The notes under the pieces: generated by a model | What the model was told of the DNA's origin: nothing | Database searches by the model: none | Seen by the model: only the letters and a program-made list of their open reading frames with translations | Part shown: piece by piece, positions 51,586 through 61,036 of the stretch | Layout: each line of letters starts with the position of its first letter | How positions within the stretch are numbered: position 1 is the stretch's first letter | Translations under genes and position numbers: made by a program | From: JAWXBM01 sp964470455 | Lineage (GTDB): Bacteria; Pseudomonadota; Gammaproteobacteria; Xanthomonadales; SZUA-36 | Reading direction: 5' to 3' | DNA: 64,000 nt | Assembly (NCBI GenBank): GCA_964470455.1 | Contig: CAYYCX010000007.1 | Span: 19,751-83,750 of the forward strand

Positions 51586-53025
51586 TCATGTGGCCACTTC
51601 CAGAATGGTGTACCAAACAAACTTCACGAGTTGCCGGATCGATTCCTCCGAAACCCGCTCATTATCGCTGTGGGAGCCGTTTCCACTGTTGATTTCGGCT
51701 ACTGTGCGGGCTGCACCGATGCCGTATGACGACACTCCTCTTGCACGCATCTGCGCCATGTCGTTCGCGCCGGTACTCATCTTGGGGATGACTCTCGCGT
51801 TGCGATACACCCGGCTGGCCACCTTTTCCAGGGCCTGGAACATTTCACTGTCGACGGGCGAGGTCGGGGAAGCCGGCCGGTAGATGTGCTCCGGTATCAA
51901 CTCAACGTTTGGGTCATCGATGATCTCGCGCATCTGGTCATAAAACGCATCCACATCTTCATCGGGCAGCATGCGTATATCGAGAACCGCCTGGGCTTCC
52001 GAGGGAATCACATTCTTGCGGAAGCCGCCATTGATGATCGTCGGAACGATGGTCGTGCGCAGTACCGCATAGTGGTAAGGATAATTTTCCCGAAACCACT
52101 GCTGGATCGCTTCGGTTTCATCCGGGTTCTGGACATTTCCGTAGCGATACGCATCATCAGGATTATCCGCCAGGGCCGCCATGCGCTCGAAGTAAGCTCG
52201 CGTCGTTGTGTTGAGCCGTGCGGGAGTTTGCCAGTCACCCACCCTGGCGACAGCCCTCGAAATGGCCAGCACAGGGTTGTCGACCCTTGGAGTCGCGCCG
52301 TGCCCGGCAGTGCCGCGAGCAACCAGCGTGGCCCTGCGTGGCATTTTCTGGGCCGTCTGGATCCGGACGATGGTGTCTCCATCCTCCTCCAGGATGTTGT
52401 CGCCACCTTCCGCCAGGCAGAATTCCGCCTCGATCTTGTCCCAGTGCTGCTCAACCATGTAGTTGATGCCGACTTCCGGGGTTCCTTCTTCACCTGATTC
52501 CGCCAGAAAGATGATGTCCCGGTCGAGTTCCACGCCATATCGCTTGAGCATGATCAGCAGCATCAGGCCGGCCGTGACGTTGTCCTTGTCATCCAGGGTG
52601 CCGCGGCCATAGATCCAGCCGTCCTTGCGCAATCCTCCAAATGGCTCCTCGTCCCAGTTTTCCGGCTGCACGCCGACGACATCCGTGTGCCCCATGATCA
52701 ATACCGGCCGTTTGGAGCCGTTGCCCTTGATTCTGGCGACCAGGTTCGCCCGATCCGGTTCGAGCGCATACATCTCCGAGTCTATGCCCTCGGCAGCCAG
52801 CGCCTTCTGCAGGTAATTGGCTACCAGCGTCTCATTGCCGGGTGGACTCGAGGTGTCGATCCTGACGAGGCTGACGAGGTGATTGATGGCCTCCTCACTT
52901 ACCGCATCCCAATCCACCGGATATTGGTCCTCGCCGATCGAGTTGAGTGGAAAGGTCAAGAGCAGAAGGGCGAGCAACCTCTGCATTGCTTTGGAAGTGA
53001 TGATATCGTTTCGAGTACAAAGCAT
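51586..53025 (-). CDS. Exported M20-family metallopeptidase
   Basis: A 479-residue zinc-dependent peptidase of family M20 (carboxypeptidase/aminoacylase type). Metal-ligand segments are LIMGHTDVV (His), GRGTLDDKD (Asp), ESGEEG (Glu-Glu) and the C-terminal NSGNGSHSDNERV. The dimerisation lid begins with the ARGTAGHG segment. The start at 53025 is supported by GGAG about ten bases upstream; an ATG at 52986 directly precedes the signal peptide (MQRLLALLLLTFPLNSIG) and is an alternative. It is exported and would remove terminal residues from peptides. Convergent with the beta-helix gene; the amidase gene upstream on the same strand may share a transcript. Confidence 0.92.
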   Translation of the reverse strand: MLCTRNDIITSKAMQRLLALLLLTFPLNSIGEDQYPVDWDAVSEEAINHLVSLVRIDTSSPPGNETLVANYLQKALAAEGIDSEMYALEPDRANLVARIKGNGSKRPVLIMGHTDVVGVQPENWDEEPFGGLRKDGWIYGRGTLDDKDNVTAGLMLLIMLKRYGVELDRDIIFLAESGEEGTPEVGINYMVEQHWDKIEAEFCLAEGGDNILEEDGDTIVRIQTAQKMPRRATLVARGTAGHGATPRVDNPVLAISRAVARVGDWQTPARLNTTTRAYFERMAALADNPDDAYRYGNVQNPDETEAIQQWFRENYPYHYAVLRTTIVPTIINGGFRKNVIPSEAQAVLDIRMLPDEDVDAFYDQMREIIDDPNVELIPEHIYRPASPTSPVDSEMFQALEKVASRVYRNARVIPKMSTGANDMAQMRARGVSSYGIGAARTVAEINSGNGSHSDNERVSEESIRQLVKFVWYTILEVAT

Positions 53026-53091
53026 TATCGGGTGTCTCCTTGCCCTTCGTGGATTTCAGGTTTTAGCTTGCCAGTCGATGCATTCGTTTTC

Positions 53092-54684
53092 CTAGGGCTC
53101 ACCCGGCAAGGGAGGAGTCCAGACGGGAGGCCTGCGATGGTGCGTGCCCTGTTCGTAAGCATAGGCAAACCGGATCAGAGTCCCTTCGGTGAAGGGCCTG
53201 CCCAAAAACTCCAGCCCCACGGGCAGACCCTCTGAAGTGAACCCGGCAGGGACAGTAATGGCGGGAAAGCCCAATGCGGCAGCCAGATAGCGGTTATTTC
53301 CAGGCCCATCGGTTCCCTTCGGCTTATTGCTGGTAAAAAGATCGTCGCCGATCAATTCCGGCGGATAGTCGAATGTGGCATATACCAGGGCATCCAGGTC
53401 ATGGTCTGCCATCAACTTCAGCACCAGCTGCCTCAGTTCCTCCTTGCTTCGAAGAACCCCCAGGTAGCCAGGATCACTGGTTGATTTCCCTACATTTTTG
53501 AACAACAGCGTGGCACGTCGCGGTACCAGCTTTCCGCTCAACAGGATTTCGTTGACCGATTTGACCGGAGCGCCGGGATGCGATTGCAGATATCCATCAA
53601 TGGCTTCCTCTGTTTCGTAAACATTGGCCGTGTGTGCTGCGTCGATGAGTTCCTTGATGCCGGGAACAACAAATGGATCGACCAGCTCGGCGCCCTGCAT
53701 TTCCAGATCACTGATTGCCTGGTCGATCACTCGCCTTACCTGCTTGTACTCACCGGCTTCGGGATTGACCTTTTTGTCCATGGGTTCGCGGATGACCCCA
53801 ATGCGCGCTCCCTTCAATCCGTCCTCAAGCAGAAACGCAGTGTAGGTGGTGGGAACCTGCCCCACTGCGTAGGCAGTGACCGGATCATTCGGATCGTAGC
53901 CGGCTATTACGTCCAGCATGATGGCCGTATCCTGCACCGTGCGCGTAATCGGCCCCAGCGTGTCTGTTGAGGGTTTGAGCGGCATGCTTCCAAACCGGCT
54001 GACCAACGGTACGGTGGGGCGTAATCCAACCATGCTCCCCACCGCGGCTGGCCCACGTATCGAGCCGGATGTATCCTCCCCGACGCCCAGAATGGCAAAG
54101 TTGGCGGCAATGCCGGCTCCTGTGCCGGCTGACGAGCCACTGGGGTTGCGCGTCGGGTCGTATGGGTTCCGCACCACTCCAAAAGCCGATCCAAAGAATC
54201 TTGAGGCCAGTTCGCCCATGGTGGCCTTGCCGAGGATAATGGCGCCTGCCTCCTTCAACCGGATAATGATCGTCGCATCCCTTTCCGGCACGAACCCGGT
54301 GAAGATGGCGGAACCGTAGGTTGTGGGCATGTTGCTGGTTTCCACCTGGTCCTTCACCAGGGTCGGGATGCAATGCAGGGGCCCGACAGGCCCGGAAGAC
54401 TGATATGCCTGGTCCAACTCCTCCGCAATCCGGATGGCGTCCGGATTCAGGTTTTGTATCGCCGTCAGACCGGGGCCAGCCCTGTCATAGGCCTCAATGC
54501 GCTGCAGATACAGCTCAACCAGTTGCCGGCAGCTCATCTGCCCCGACTGGAGCGCCTGGCGGACATCCGAAATGGTGGCTTCAAGGAGGTGAAAGGGTTT
54601 GCCTTCCGATTCCCCGGCTTCCAGAGTTGGGATTCCCGAAATCGCTGCAATTGTGATGACCGTTGCGAGCTGCTTCCACAGCAT
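53092..54684 (-). CDS. Exported amidase (amidase-signature family)
   Basis: A 530-residue amidase-signature enzyme. The Ser-cisSer-Lys triad is visible: Lys111 in LVKDQV, the cis-Ser185 in NPSGSSAGTG and the nucleophile Ser208 in TSGSIRGPAA. The signal peptide (MLWKQLATVITIAAISGIPT) supports the start at 54684; the upstream start at 54750 adds an unlikely extension. The usual GGSSGGS serine box is varied here to PSGSSAGTG. It would hydrolyse amides in the periplasm; it is homologous to the GatA-type catalytic domain but is an exported stand-alone enzyme. It precedes the M20 peptidase on the same strand, suggesting joint amide and peptide breakdown. Confidence 0.9.
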   Translation of the reverse strand: MLWKQLATVITIAAISGIPTLEAGESEGKPFHLLEATISDVRQALQSGQMSCRQLVELYLQRIEAYDRAGPGLTAIQNLNPDAIRIAEELDQAYQSSGPVGPLHCIPTLVKDQVETSNMPTTYGSAIFTGFVPERDATIIIRLKEAGAIILGKATMGELASRFFGSAFGVVRNPYDPTRNPSGSSAGTGAGIAANFAILGVGEDTSGSIRGPAAVGSMVGLRPTVPLVSRFGSMPLKPSTDTLGPITRTVQDTAIMLDVIAGYDPNDPVTAYAVGQVPTTYTAFLLEDGLKGARIGVIREPMDKKVNPEAGEYKQVRRVIDQAISDLEMQGAELVDPFVVPGIKELIDAAHTANVYETEEAIDGYLQSHPGAPVKSVNEILLSGKLVPRRATLLFKNVGKSTSDPGYLGVLRSKEELRQLVLKLMADHDLDALVYATFDYPPELIGDDLFTSNKPKGTDGPGNNRYLAAALGFPAITVPAGFTSEGLPVGLEFLGRPFTEGTLIRFAYAYEQGTHHRRPPVWTPPLPGEP

Positions 54685-55025
54685 TTTGAAAAGTCCCCGA
54701 GATTGAGTTCCACTCTTTCCCAACAGGCGCGGTACCCACCGGGAAGACAAAGCGCCGGAAAATTGGCAATGACATTCCCATGGCTAGCCGCCAGGCTGCG
54801 TGTCGATGCTTCCTGATGCTAGGGAGAGGGCAGGACCGACACAATGCAATGCGGAAAATACATCAACCCATCAGGGATCGATATATGTCCTGCCACGCGT
54901 AACGCCATACGGGTTCGGGATACCAACATAAGCAACGCGCATAGTGTTGCTCTTGGTCATTACATCCATGAATATTTTCCGCAGTACACCAAACTGTTCT
55001 CATGAAAACCTCTGGAGATATGATC
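54685..55025. promoter_or_regulatory. Divergent intergenic region with inverted repeat
   Basis: About 340 bases between the leftward amidase gene and the rightward TonB receptor. It contains an 11-bp inverted repeat (TGCGGAAAATA at 54850-54860 and TATTTTCCGCA at 54973-54983) 112 bases apart, a possible binding site pair for a regulator. No gene is seen. Confidence 0.4.
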
Positions 55026-57803
55026 ATGACACTCAGTAAGAAGCCTGGTCCGGTATTGGGAAAGTTCCTGATATCGGGGTCAGCGGTTTTTTGTTTGCTG
55101 GCCACGTCGGTTGCTCAGGCCCAGGTCGAGCCGGACGACGAAGAGACAGCATTGGAAGAAGTGATCGTCACCGGTTCGCATATCCGTCGCAGTGAATACG
55201 ATAACCCAACGCCGATCACTGTGGTCAATCGTGAGGACTTTATTGATCAGGGCGCCACAACCCTTCTCGACGTGGTGCGATACCTGCCGGTGAATACCGG
55301 CTCAGTCCTGTACGCCGAAGCAGGTGGCCTGGTTGGAACCGCATCGTTCAATCTGCGCGGGCTTGGGCTTGGCTCCACGCTGACCCTGATCAACGGCAGG
55401 CGCGCCGGCAAGTCAGCGGTTGCTGATGATGGTGGTAACCAGTTCGTCGACATCAACCAGTTTCCACTTTCCATGATCAAGCGCATGGACGTTCAAACCG
55501 ATGGCGCCTCGGCGATTTATGGTTCGGACGCGGTGGGTGGCGTAGTGAACCTCATCACCCGCAAGGGCATGGAAGGTGTCGAATTCAGTGCACAGGCCAA
55601 AAGCAATGTTTCCGATTCGGGGTCCGTCAGCCTCGCGATGGGAGCCAACAACGACGTTGGCACTTTCAATCTGTACGCAACCTACTATCACCAGGATCGT
55701 GCGTATCATTGGGATATGGACTGGATTCGTGATCGGCTGGGGCTTTTCACTTCGTCCGCAGGATCCCCCGGCAACTACCGGATGGCCTTGCTGGATGACA
55801 TGGGAAACTTCCTGCAGGCAACCGGCAATACCGTAGCGGATCCTGACTGTGAAGCAGCGCTGGGCGTGCTGCAGAACAATCGCTGTCGCTACCTCCTGTA
55901 CGGCCGCAGCTCGCCTATTCCGGAGGAAAACAGGCTGCAGGCTTTTGCGGAGGGAGAGGTCAACATATCGGATACGGCAAAGATCTACTCGGAGTTTCAT
56001 TACTCAAGCAACGAAGTCCTCCGGGTGGGCGGACCCAACCAGTTCCAGAATGGAGAAGCTGGCGGGTCGTTATTGATCCCCGCGGATCATCCCTTCAACT
56101 TCTGGGTGCCAAACGGTAGCGGTGGCATTCAATACGTCAATCCTGCCGACTGGGACAACTCGATACACCAGGCTGTGCCCATCGTATATCTGGGCCGGCC
56201 GCTGGGCGCCGAGTTTCATGGCCCTGCCACAGGTTGCGGGGACTGCGAGGAAGTCAATCTCGATTACCAGACCAATTACTCAAGATTCCTGGTTGGCGGT
56301 ACGAAGGAGTTTGGCGAATGGAGCGCAGACCTGTCTTATGTATATAACCGCACCGAGCGAATCGCGACGGGTGCTTTCAATTATGTGGCTAGCGGGTTGA
56401 ACGCGGCTGTGAGGGATGGCATCTTCAACCCGTTTGGTACACGTGTGGCGAACCCGACGCTCGTATCACCCAAGGATGGCGTGAGCACGGCAGGGCTTAC
56501 CCAGGCGGTGTGGGATACGTTTGATCACCGGGGCGTCGACAATACCGTCGCCACCCAAAGTGTTATCGACATAGTGGCCACCGGCCCCATCGGAAGCCTG
56601 GGTGGTGGCGACATCGGCGTTGCGGTTGGCGGACAGTTTCGCACGGAAGACTTCGAATTGTTGCGCGACCCGCTGGACGCAGCGGGGCTCTCGAACAGCC
56701 CTGATTTGCAGGACGTAAGGGTCACGGGCAGCCAGGATGTCGTTGCCGGATTTGCTGAGGTCCTGTTGCCGTTCACTGAAAGTCTCGAGGTCTCGGCCGC
56801 ACTCCGCTATGAAGATTATGGCGGCAGCGTTGGTTCGACCACCGACCCCAAGGTTACCGCCCAATGGCAGGTGTCTGAGCAGTTCGCCCTCCGGGGGTCT
56901 TATGGCACTTCCTTCCAGGCGCCAACCACATTCCAGACCAGCGAGTCGCGTGGCAGCACGTTCCTCAATGATCCGGCATCCGTCAATTCCGCCGGGCAGC
57001 TGGTTTGCAACGATATTGGGCTGGTAAACAACACGACAATCATCACTGGTGGCGATGACGGGCTCAAACCACAGTCATCCGAGAACATCAACCTGGGCGT
57101 GATATTCAGTCCAACCAATTCAACCCGAATTTCGCTGGATTACTGGTACTTCAATTACGATGACCTGATTCGTCCCAATGCGGATGCACAGGCGCTGGTC
57201 GATGCCGATTGCCGCGATGACGGTATTCCCAACGATCCGCGGATTGTCAGGAAGTCCGAGGGAACGCTCAGCGAGGTTTATCTTTCATTCATCAATACCG
57301 GCAAGCTGGTCACGAGCGGTCTTGATTTACATGGTGTGTATTCCTTCCCGGGGAGTTCACTCGGCGAATTTGCACTGGACGGTGCACTGAGCTACGTATC
57401 CCAGTTCGACATTACCAATGATGATGGCTCGATTACAGATGGAGCGGGAAACCGCAACTTCACCAACCCCTTCCCCGCCATCCCGGAATTGCGCGCCAAC
57501 CTGAGGCTGTCCTGGAACCGCGGGGCACATAACGCCTTTGCAGCGGTAAGGTACATCGACAGCTACATCAACGATCAGCCGGCTGATCCGATACCCATCA
57601 AGTCCTGGACAGCACTCGATGTGCGTTATGCCTACAGTCTGGACAAGTTCTTTGGAGGAACAGCATTGATCGCCCTGGGCGCCAACAATGCACTGGACGA
57701 AGATCCGCCATCCATCGGAGACGGACAGCGCCCGGGCTACGATGAGGAAGTGGCCGACATCCGGGGACGCACCGTATACGGGGAAGTCACCGTCAGCTTC
57801 TGA
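55026..57803 (+). CDS. TonB-dependent outer-membrane receptor
   Basis: A 925-residue TonB-dependent receptor. The start at 55026 is chosen because GGAG lies eight bases upstream; the ATG at 55020 is too close to it and the one at 55002 lacks a site. The signal peptide (GKFLISGSAVFCLLATSVAQA) is followed by a TonB box region (TALEEVIVTGSHIRRSE), a plug domain (TTLLDVVRYLPVNTGSV, NLRGLGLGSTLTLINGRRAG, DGASAIYGSDAVGGVVNLIT), and a beta-barrel ending VYGEVTVSF. The VTGSHIRR form is common in receptors for peptides, sugars or cobalamin. It is divergent from the amidase gene and precedes a CocE-type hydrolase, supporting a nutrient-uptake role. Confidence 0.95.
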   Translation: MTLSKKPGPVLGKFLISGSAVFCLLATSVAQAQVEPDDEETALEEVIVTGSHIRRSEYDNPTPITVVNREDFIDQGATTLLDVVRYLPVNTGSVLYAEAGGLVGTASFNLRGLGLGSTLTLINGRRAGKSAVADDGGNQFVDINQFPLSMIKRMDVQTDGASAIYGSDAVGGVVNLITRKGMEGVEFSAQAKSNVSDSGSVSLAMGANNDVGTFNLYATYYHQDRAYHWDMDWIRDRLGLFTSSAGSPGNYRMALLDDMGNFLQATGNTVADPDCEAALGVLQNNRCRYLLYGRSSPIPEENRLQAFAEGEVNISDTAKIYSEFHYSSNEVLRVGGPNQFQNGEAGGSLLIPADHPFNFWVPNGSGGIQYVNPADWDNSIHQAVPIVYLGRPLGAEFHGPATGCGDCEEVNLDYQTNYSRFLVGGTKEFGEWSADLSYVYNRTERIATGAFNYVASGLNAAVRDGIFNPFGTRVANPTLVSPKDGVSTAGLTQAVWDTFDHRGVDNTVATQSVIDIVATGPIGSLGGGDIGVAVGGQFRTEDFELLRDPLDAAGLSNSPDLQDVRVTGSQDVVAGFAEVLLPFTESLEVSAALRYEDYGGSVGSTTDPKVTAQWQVSEQFALRGSYGTSFQAPTTFQTSESRGSTFLNDPASVNSAGQLVCNDIGLVNNTTIITGGDDGLKPQSSENINLGVIFSPTNSTRISLDYWYFNYDDLIRPNADAQALVDADCRDDGIPNDPRIVRKSEGTLSEVYLSFINTGKLVTSGLDLHGVYSFPGSSLGEFALDGALSYVSQFDITNDDGSITDGAGNRNFTNPFPAIPELRANLRLSWNRGAHNAFAAVRYIDSYINDQPADPIPIKSWTALDVRYAYSLDKFFGGTALIALGANNALDEDPPSIGDGQRPGYDEEVADIRGRTVYGEVTVSF

Positions 57804-57983
57804 ACCAGGGAAACCCTGGGCTGGCCGTGAGTTCGACCAATCCTGCAAGCCCGTCAATCGCGTGGATGGGGCCTATCGCCCCATCCGCATTGACCAAGGC
57901 CGAGCACCATTCCAGACCGCTAGCAGGCCACAGTCAGGTAATAGCCGGAACCAACGGTGCCCTCCAATCTGAAATTCTGTCCA

Positions 57984-59885
57984 ATGAGTACTGACGCTCC
58001 CGTGAAAACCGAGACTGAAAGCGACGTCATCAGGCTCAATGCCATGGTCCCCATGCGTGACGGAATCCGGCTGGCAACTGACATCTACATTCCACGCAAC
58101 CCCTCCAGCACGGAAGTTGAGTCTCTTCCGGTCATACTTGAACGCACGCCCTACGACAAGTCCGGCATCAGCAGAACCGAAACGACCCTGGAGAACCCCG
58201 AGCCCATCAGCCGCCCGGACCTGGCTCATGAACTGGCTCGCCATGGTTATGCCGTGGTTTTGCAGGATTGCCGGGGACGATATGGATCCGAGGGTGTCTT
58301 CAGAAAATATCTCGATGAAGCCACGGATGGATATGACACCCTGGCCTGGATAGTCCGGCAGCCCTGGTGTAATGGCAACATAGGCACCATGGGCATGTCC
58401 TATGGCGCCCATGTCCAGTGCGCCATGGCGACGCAATCACCTCCGGGCCTGGCCTGCATGTTCATGGATTCCGGCGGGTTCTCAAGCGCATTTCATGGAG
58501 GCATACGCCGCGGCGGTGCTTTTGAAATGAAACAGGCAACGTGGGCTCTCAAGCACGCCTTGCTGAGCCCGGAAACCGAAGCCAACGAGGAGCGCAGGAA
58601 GGCATTGTCCGCGCGGGACATTCGCGACTGGTTTCGGGATTTACCGTGGAAGCCGGGCCATTCACCCGTCAGCGCCGCGCCGGAATATGAACATTACCTG
58701 TTTGAGCAGTGGCGGCAAGGACGCTTTTCAGACTACTGGAAGCAGCCTGGCCTCTGCAGCGAAAAATACTACGACAGGTTCCCGGATGTTCCGACGGCCA
58801 TCGTCGGAAGTTGGCAAGACCCGTATGTTTTCAGTTGTCTCAGCAACTTCACGGCCCTGAGCCAACGCAATTCCAGTCCTGTAACGTTGTTAATGGGCCC
58901 ATGGACCCACGGCAACCGGTCGGTCACCTTCGCCGGCGATGTCGACTTTGGCCCGCAGTCCACGCTGGACCACAATATCGCCCGCGACTACCTGCAATTG
59001 AGGCTTGAATGGTTCAACCGTTGGCTTAAACCGGATTCACCTCCGTTGCCGGATGAACCTGTCCGATACTTCCTGATGGGCGGTGGTGATGGAAGCCGCA
59101 ACCAGCAGGGAAGATTGCAGCATGGAGGTTGCTGGCAATCCGCAGATACCTGGCCGCCTCCGCATCTGTCCGAATTGTCCCTGCACCTGGATGGGTCAGG
59201 AAAGCCGGGCAGGCTTTCCGGGGATATCCCGGTTGAAGCCAGGTTCGCCGAGTACCGTTACGACCCGCGGGACCCGGTGCCAACCATCGGGGGAGCCCTG
59301 ACCTCCGGTGAACCGATCATGCAGGGTGGGCTTTACGACCAGCGGGTCACGCCAGGCTTGTTCACAGTCCCGCTCAAGCCAGAAATGGGACCACTGTCCC
59401 AACGGCCGGATGTACTGGTTTTTGAAAGCGAACCACTGGGCCAGGACCTGGCGCTGGTTGGGGCGCCTGTCATCGAGTTGCATGTTTCGTCAGATTGTCC
59501 GGACACAGATTTCACCGCCAAACTGATCGACGTTTACCCGCCAAGTGAAGATTATCCTGAAGGCTACGCGATGAACGTGACCGATGGCATTTTCCGAATG
59601 CGCTATCGGGAGGGCTGGGACCGGGAAGTCCTGATGCGTCCGGGTGAGATTTACGGCATAAGGATTAAACCCTTTGCTACTGCAAACGTCTTCAAAGCCG
59701 GCCATCGACTTCGCATCGACATTTCCAGCAGCAATTTTCCTCATTTTGACATCAATCCGAACAGCGGCGAGCCTGAAGGGAATTGGCGCGAAATGCGCGT
59801 GGCCCGGAACCGCGTGTATACGGGAGGAAGTTATGTGTCTCGCGTCCTGCTGCCGATTCTTGAACTTTCAGGCAACAAAAACTGA
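57984..59885 (+). CDS. CocE/NonD-type hydrolase, cytoplasmic
   Basis: A 633-residue X-Pro dipeptidyl-peptidase/CocE-type hydrolase. The alpha/beta hydrolase core carries GTMGMSYGAHV with Ser139 as the nucleophile and a C-terminal jelly-roll beginning near FTVPLKPEMG. It has no signal peptide when begun at the ATG at 57984; a GTG at 57957 would also be in frame. A conserved MVPMRDGIRLATDIYIPRN segment is typical of the family. Unlike the exported relative at 33641, it works in the cytoplasm and likely handles imported peptides or esters. It follows the TonB receptor with only 180 bases between and precedes a divergent LysR gene. Confidence 0.86.
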   Translation: MSTDAPVKTETESDVIRLNAMVPMRDGIRLATDIYIPRNPSSTEVESLPVILERTPYDKSGISRTETTLENPEPISRPDLAHELARHGYAVVLQDCRGRYGSEGVFRKYLDEATDGYDTLAWIVRQPWCNGNIGTMGMSYGAHVQCAMATQSPPGLACMFMDSGGFSSAFHGGIRRGGAFEMKQATWALKHALLSPETEANEERRKALSARDIRDWFRDLPWKPGHSPVSAAPEYEHYLFEQWRQGRFSDYWKQPGLCSEKYYDRFPDVPTAIVGSWQDPYVFSCLSNFTALSQRNSSPVTLLMGPWTHGNRSVTFAGDVDFGPQSTLDHNIARDYLQLRLEWFNRWLKPDSPPLPDEPVRYFLMGGGDGSRNQQGRLQHGGCWQSADTWPPPHLSELSLHLDGSGKPGRLSGDIPVEARFAEYRYDPRDPVPTIGGALTSGEPIMQGGLYDQRVTPGLFTVPLKPEMGPLSQRPDVLVFESEPLGQDLALVGAPVIELHVSSDCPDTDFTAKLIDVYPPSEDYPEGYAMNVTDGIFRMRYREGWDREVLMRPGEIYGIRIKPFATANVFKAGHRLRIDISSSNFPHFDINPNSGEPEGNWREMRVARNRVYTGGSYVSRVLLPILELSGNKN

Positions 59886-59937
59886 CTGGCTGGGCCATAC
59901 TTGAACCCGGACCGGAGATAGCAGGCCTGGGTGGCTG

Positions 59938-60840
59938 CTATGCACTGAAGTAGTGTCGGCAGTGATCATAGAACTGCCGTGTCAATCTGGACATCGGAGC
60001 TTCCTTTGAAGTGATAAATGCGTATTCGTGCACCACATTGGGAACGAAGCGCTTGAGTACGATACTTTCATCGGCAAACTGCTTCGCGAACAGCTCATTC
60101 ACGATAGCAATACCCGAAGCCTGCTTGGCAAACGCACATGCTGCGCCAACGGTGTGAGTTTCAATGCGCACTCTCATGCGAACATTGGCGTTGGCAAACG
60201 CATCGTTGATCTGCTGTCGCGAAACGCGGCCCTTGCCGAGCAGGATCAGTGGTTCACTTTTGAGATCCTGGGCCGTAATTTGCGCCTTCCTTGCCAGCCG
60301 GTGGGCTACGGGTACCGCGCAAACAGTGCCGCAACTGATCATGCTTTGGCATTCCAGGCCCACATGATCCACTGGCAGCTTGGCAAACCCGCAATCCGCG
60401 GCTCTCAAGGCGACCATGTCCAGGGCAGTTGTCACGCTCTTTGAGTCCAGGCTGACACATACATTGGGATGCTCCTGGATGAAAGCATTGATGGCGGCGG
60501 ACAACATGCCCTCTGCAAAGCTCGGAGGAGATACGATCTTGAGTTCGCCAAAGTTGGTATTGCGGAGATTGAGCGCCAGCCTGGACAGGCGGTCGACACT
60601 TTGCAGGGTAATCTTGACTTCGTTGTAGAACGCGAGCGCCTCGTCGGTGGGGATCAGGCGCCCCTTGCTGCGGATGAAGAGTTCGAAACCCACCCACTGC
60701 TCCAGCATTCCCAGCGAACGGCTGACAGCAGGTTGCGTCAATTTCAGCTCGCGTGCGGCGGAAGTGGCCGAGCCAAACTCGATGATGGCGCGGAAACATT
60801 CAAGGCTTTTCAAATTGATGGTGAATGATGAGTTAGGCAT
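59938..60840 (-). CDS. LysR family transcriptional regulator
   Basis: A 300-residue LysR-type regulator. The N-terminal winged HTH (SLECFRAIIEFGSATSAARELKLTQPAVSRSLGML, residues about 12-50) is followed by a linker helix and the two-lobed co-inducer-binding domain (FGELKIVSPPSFAEGMLSAAI onwards). The gene is convergent with the CocE-type hydrolase gene and upstream of the CapA-like gene region. It probably regulates neighbouring genes in response to a small ligand, but neither target nor ligand can be read. An AT-rich promoter area follows its start. Confidence 0.93.
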   Translation of the reverse strand: MPNSSFTINLKSLECFRAIIEFGSATSAARELKLTQPAVSRSLGMLEQWVGFELFIRSKGRLIPTDEALAFYNEVKITLQSVDRLSRLALNLRNTNFGELKIVSPPSFAEGMLSAAINAFIQEHPNVCVSLDSKSVTTALDMVALRAADCGFAKLPVDHVGLECQSMISCGTVCAVPVAHRLARKAQITAQDLKSEPLILLGKGRVSRQQINDAFANANVRMRVRIETHTVGAACAFAKQASGIAIVNELFAKQFADESIVLKRFVPNVVHEYAFITSKEAPMSRLTRQFYDHCRHYFSA

Positions 60841-61036
60841 TCACGGCGGCCGGATGATTACCAGAAAGAAGACCAAATGAATTTATTACAAAACTGAATG
60901 AAACGATAGCTGTGAATAGCAAAATTGCATGAGTCCCGTCGGTAAAATTGGCTCAACCCGGCCAATGCCGGGGGGCGGGTTCAAATATCTGCTGCGCCCG
61001 GTGGCCTTTTTGCCCTGGCCCGATGTCATGGGCAAT

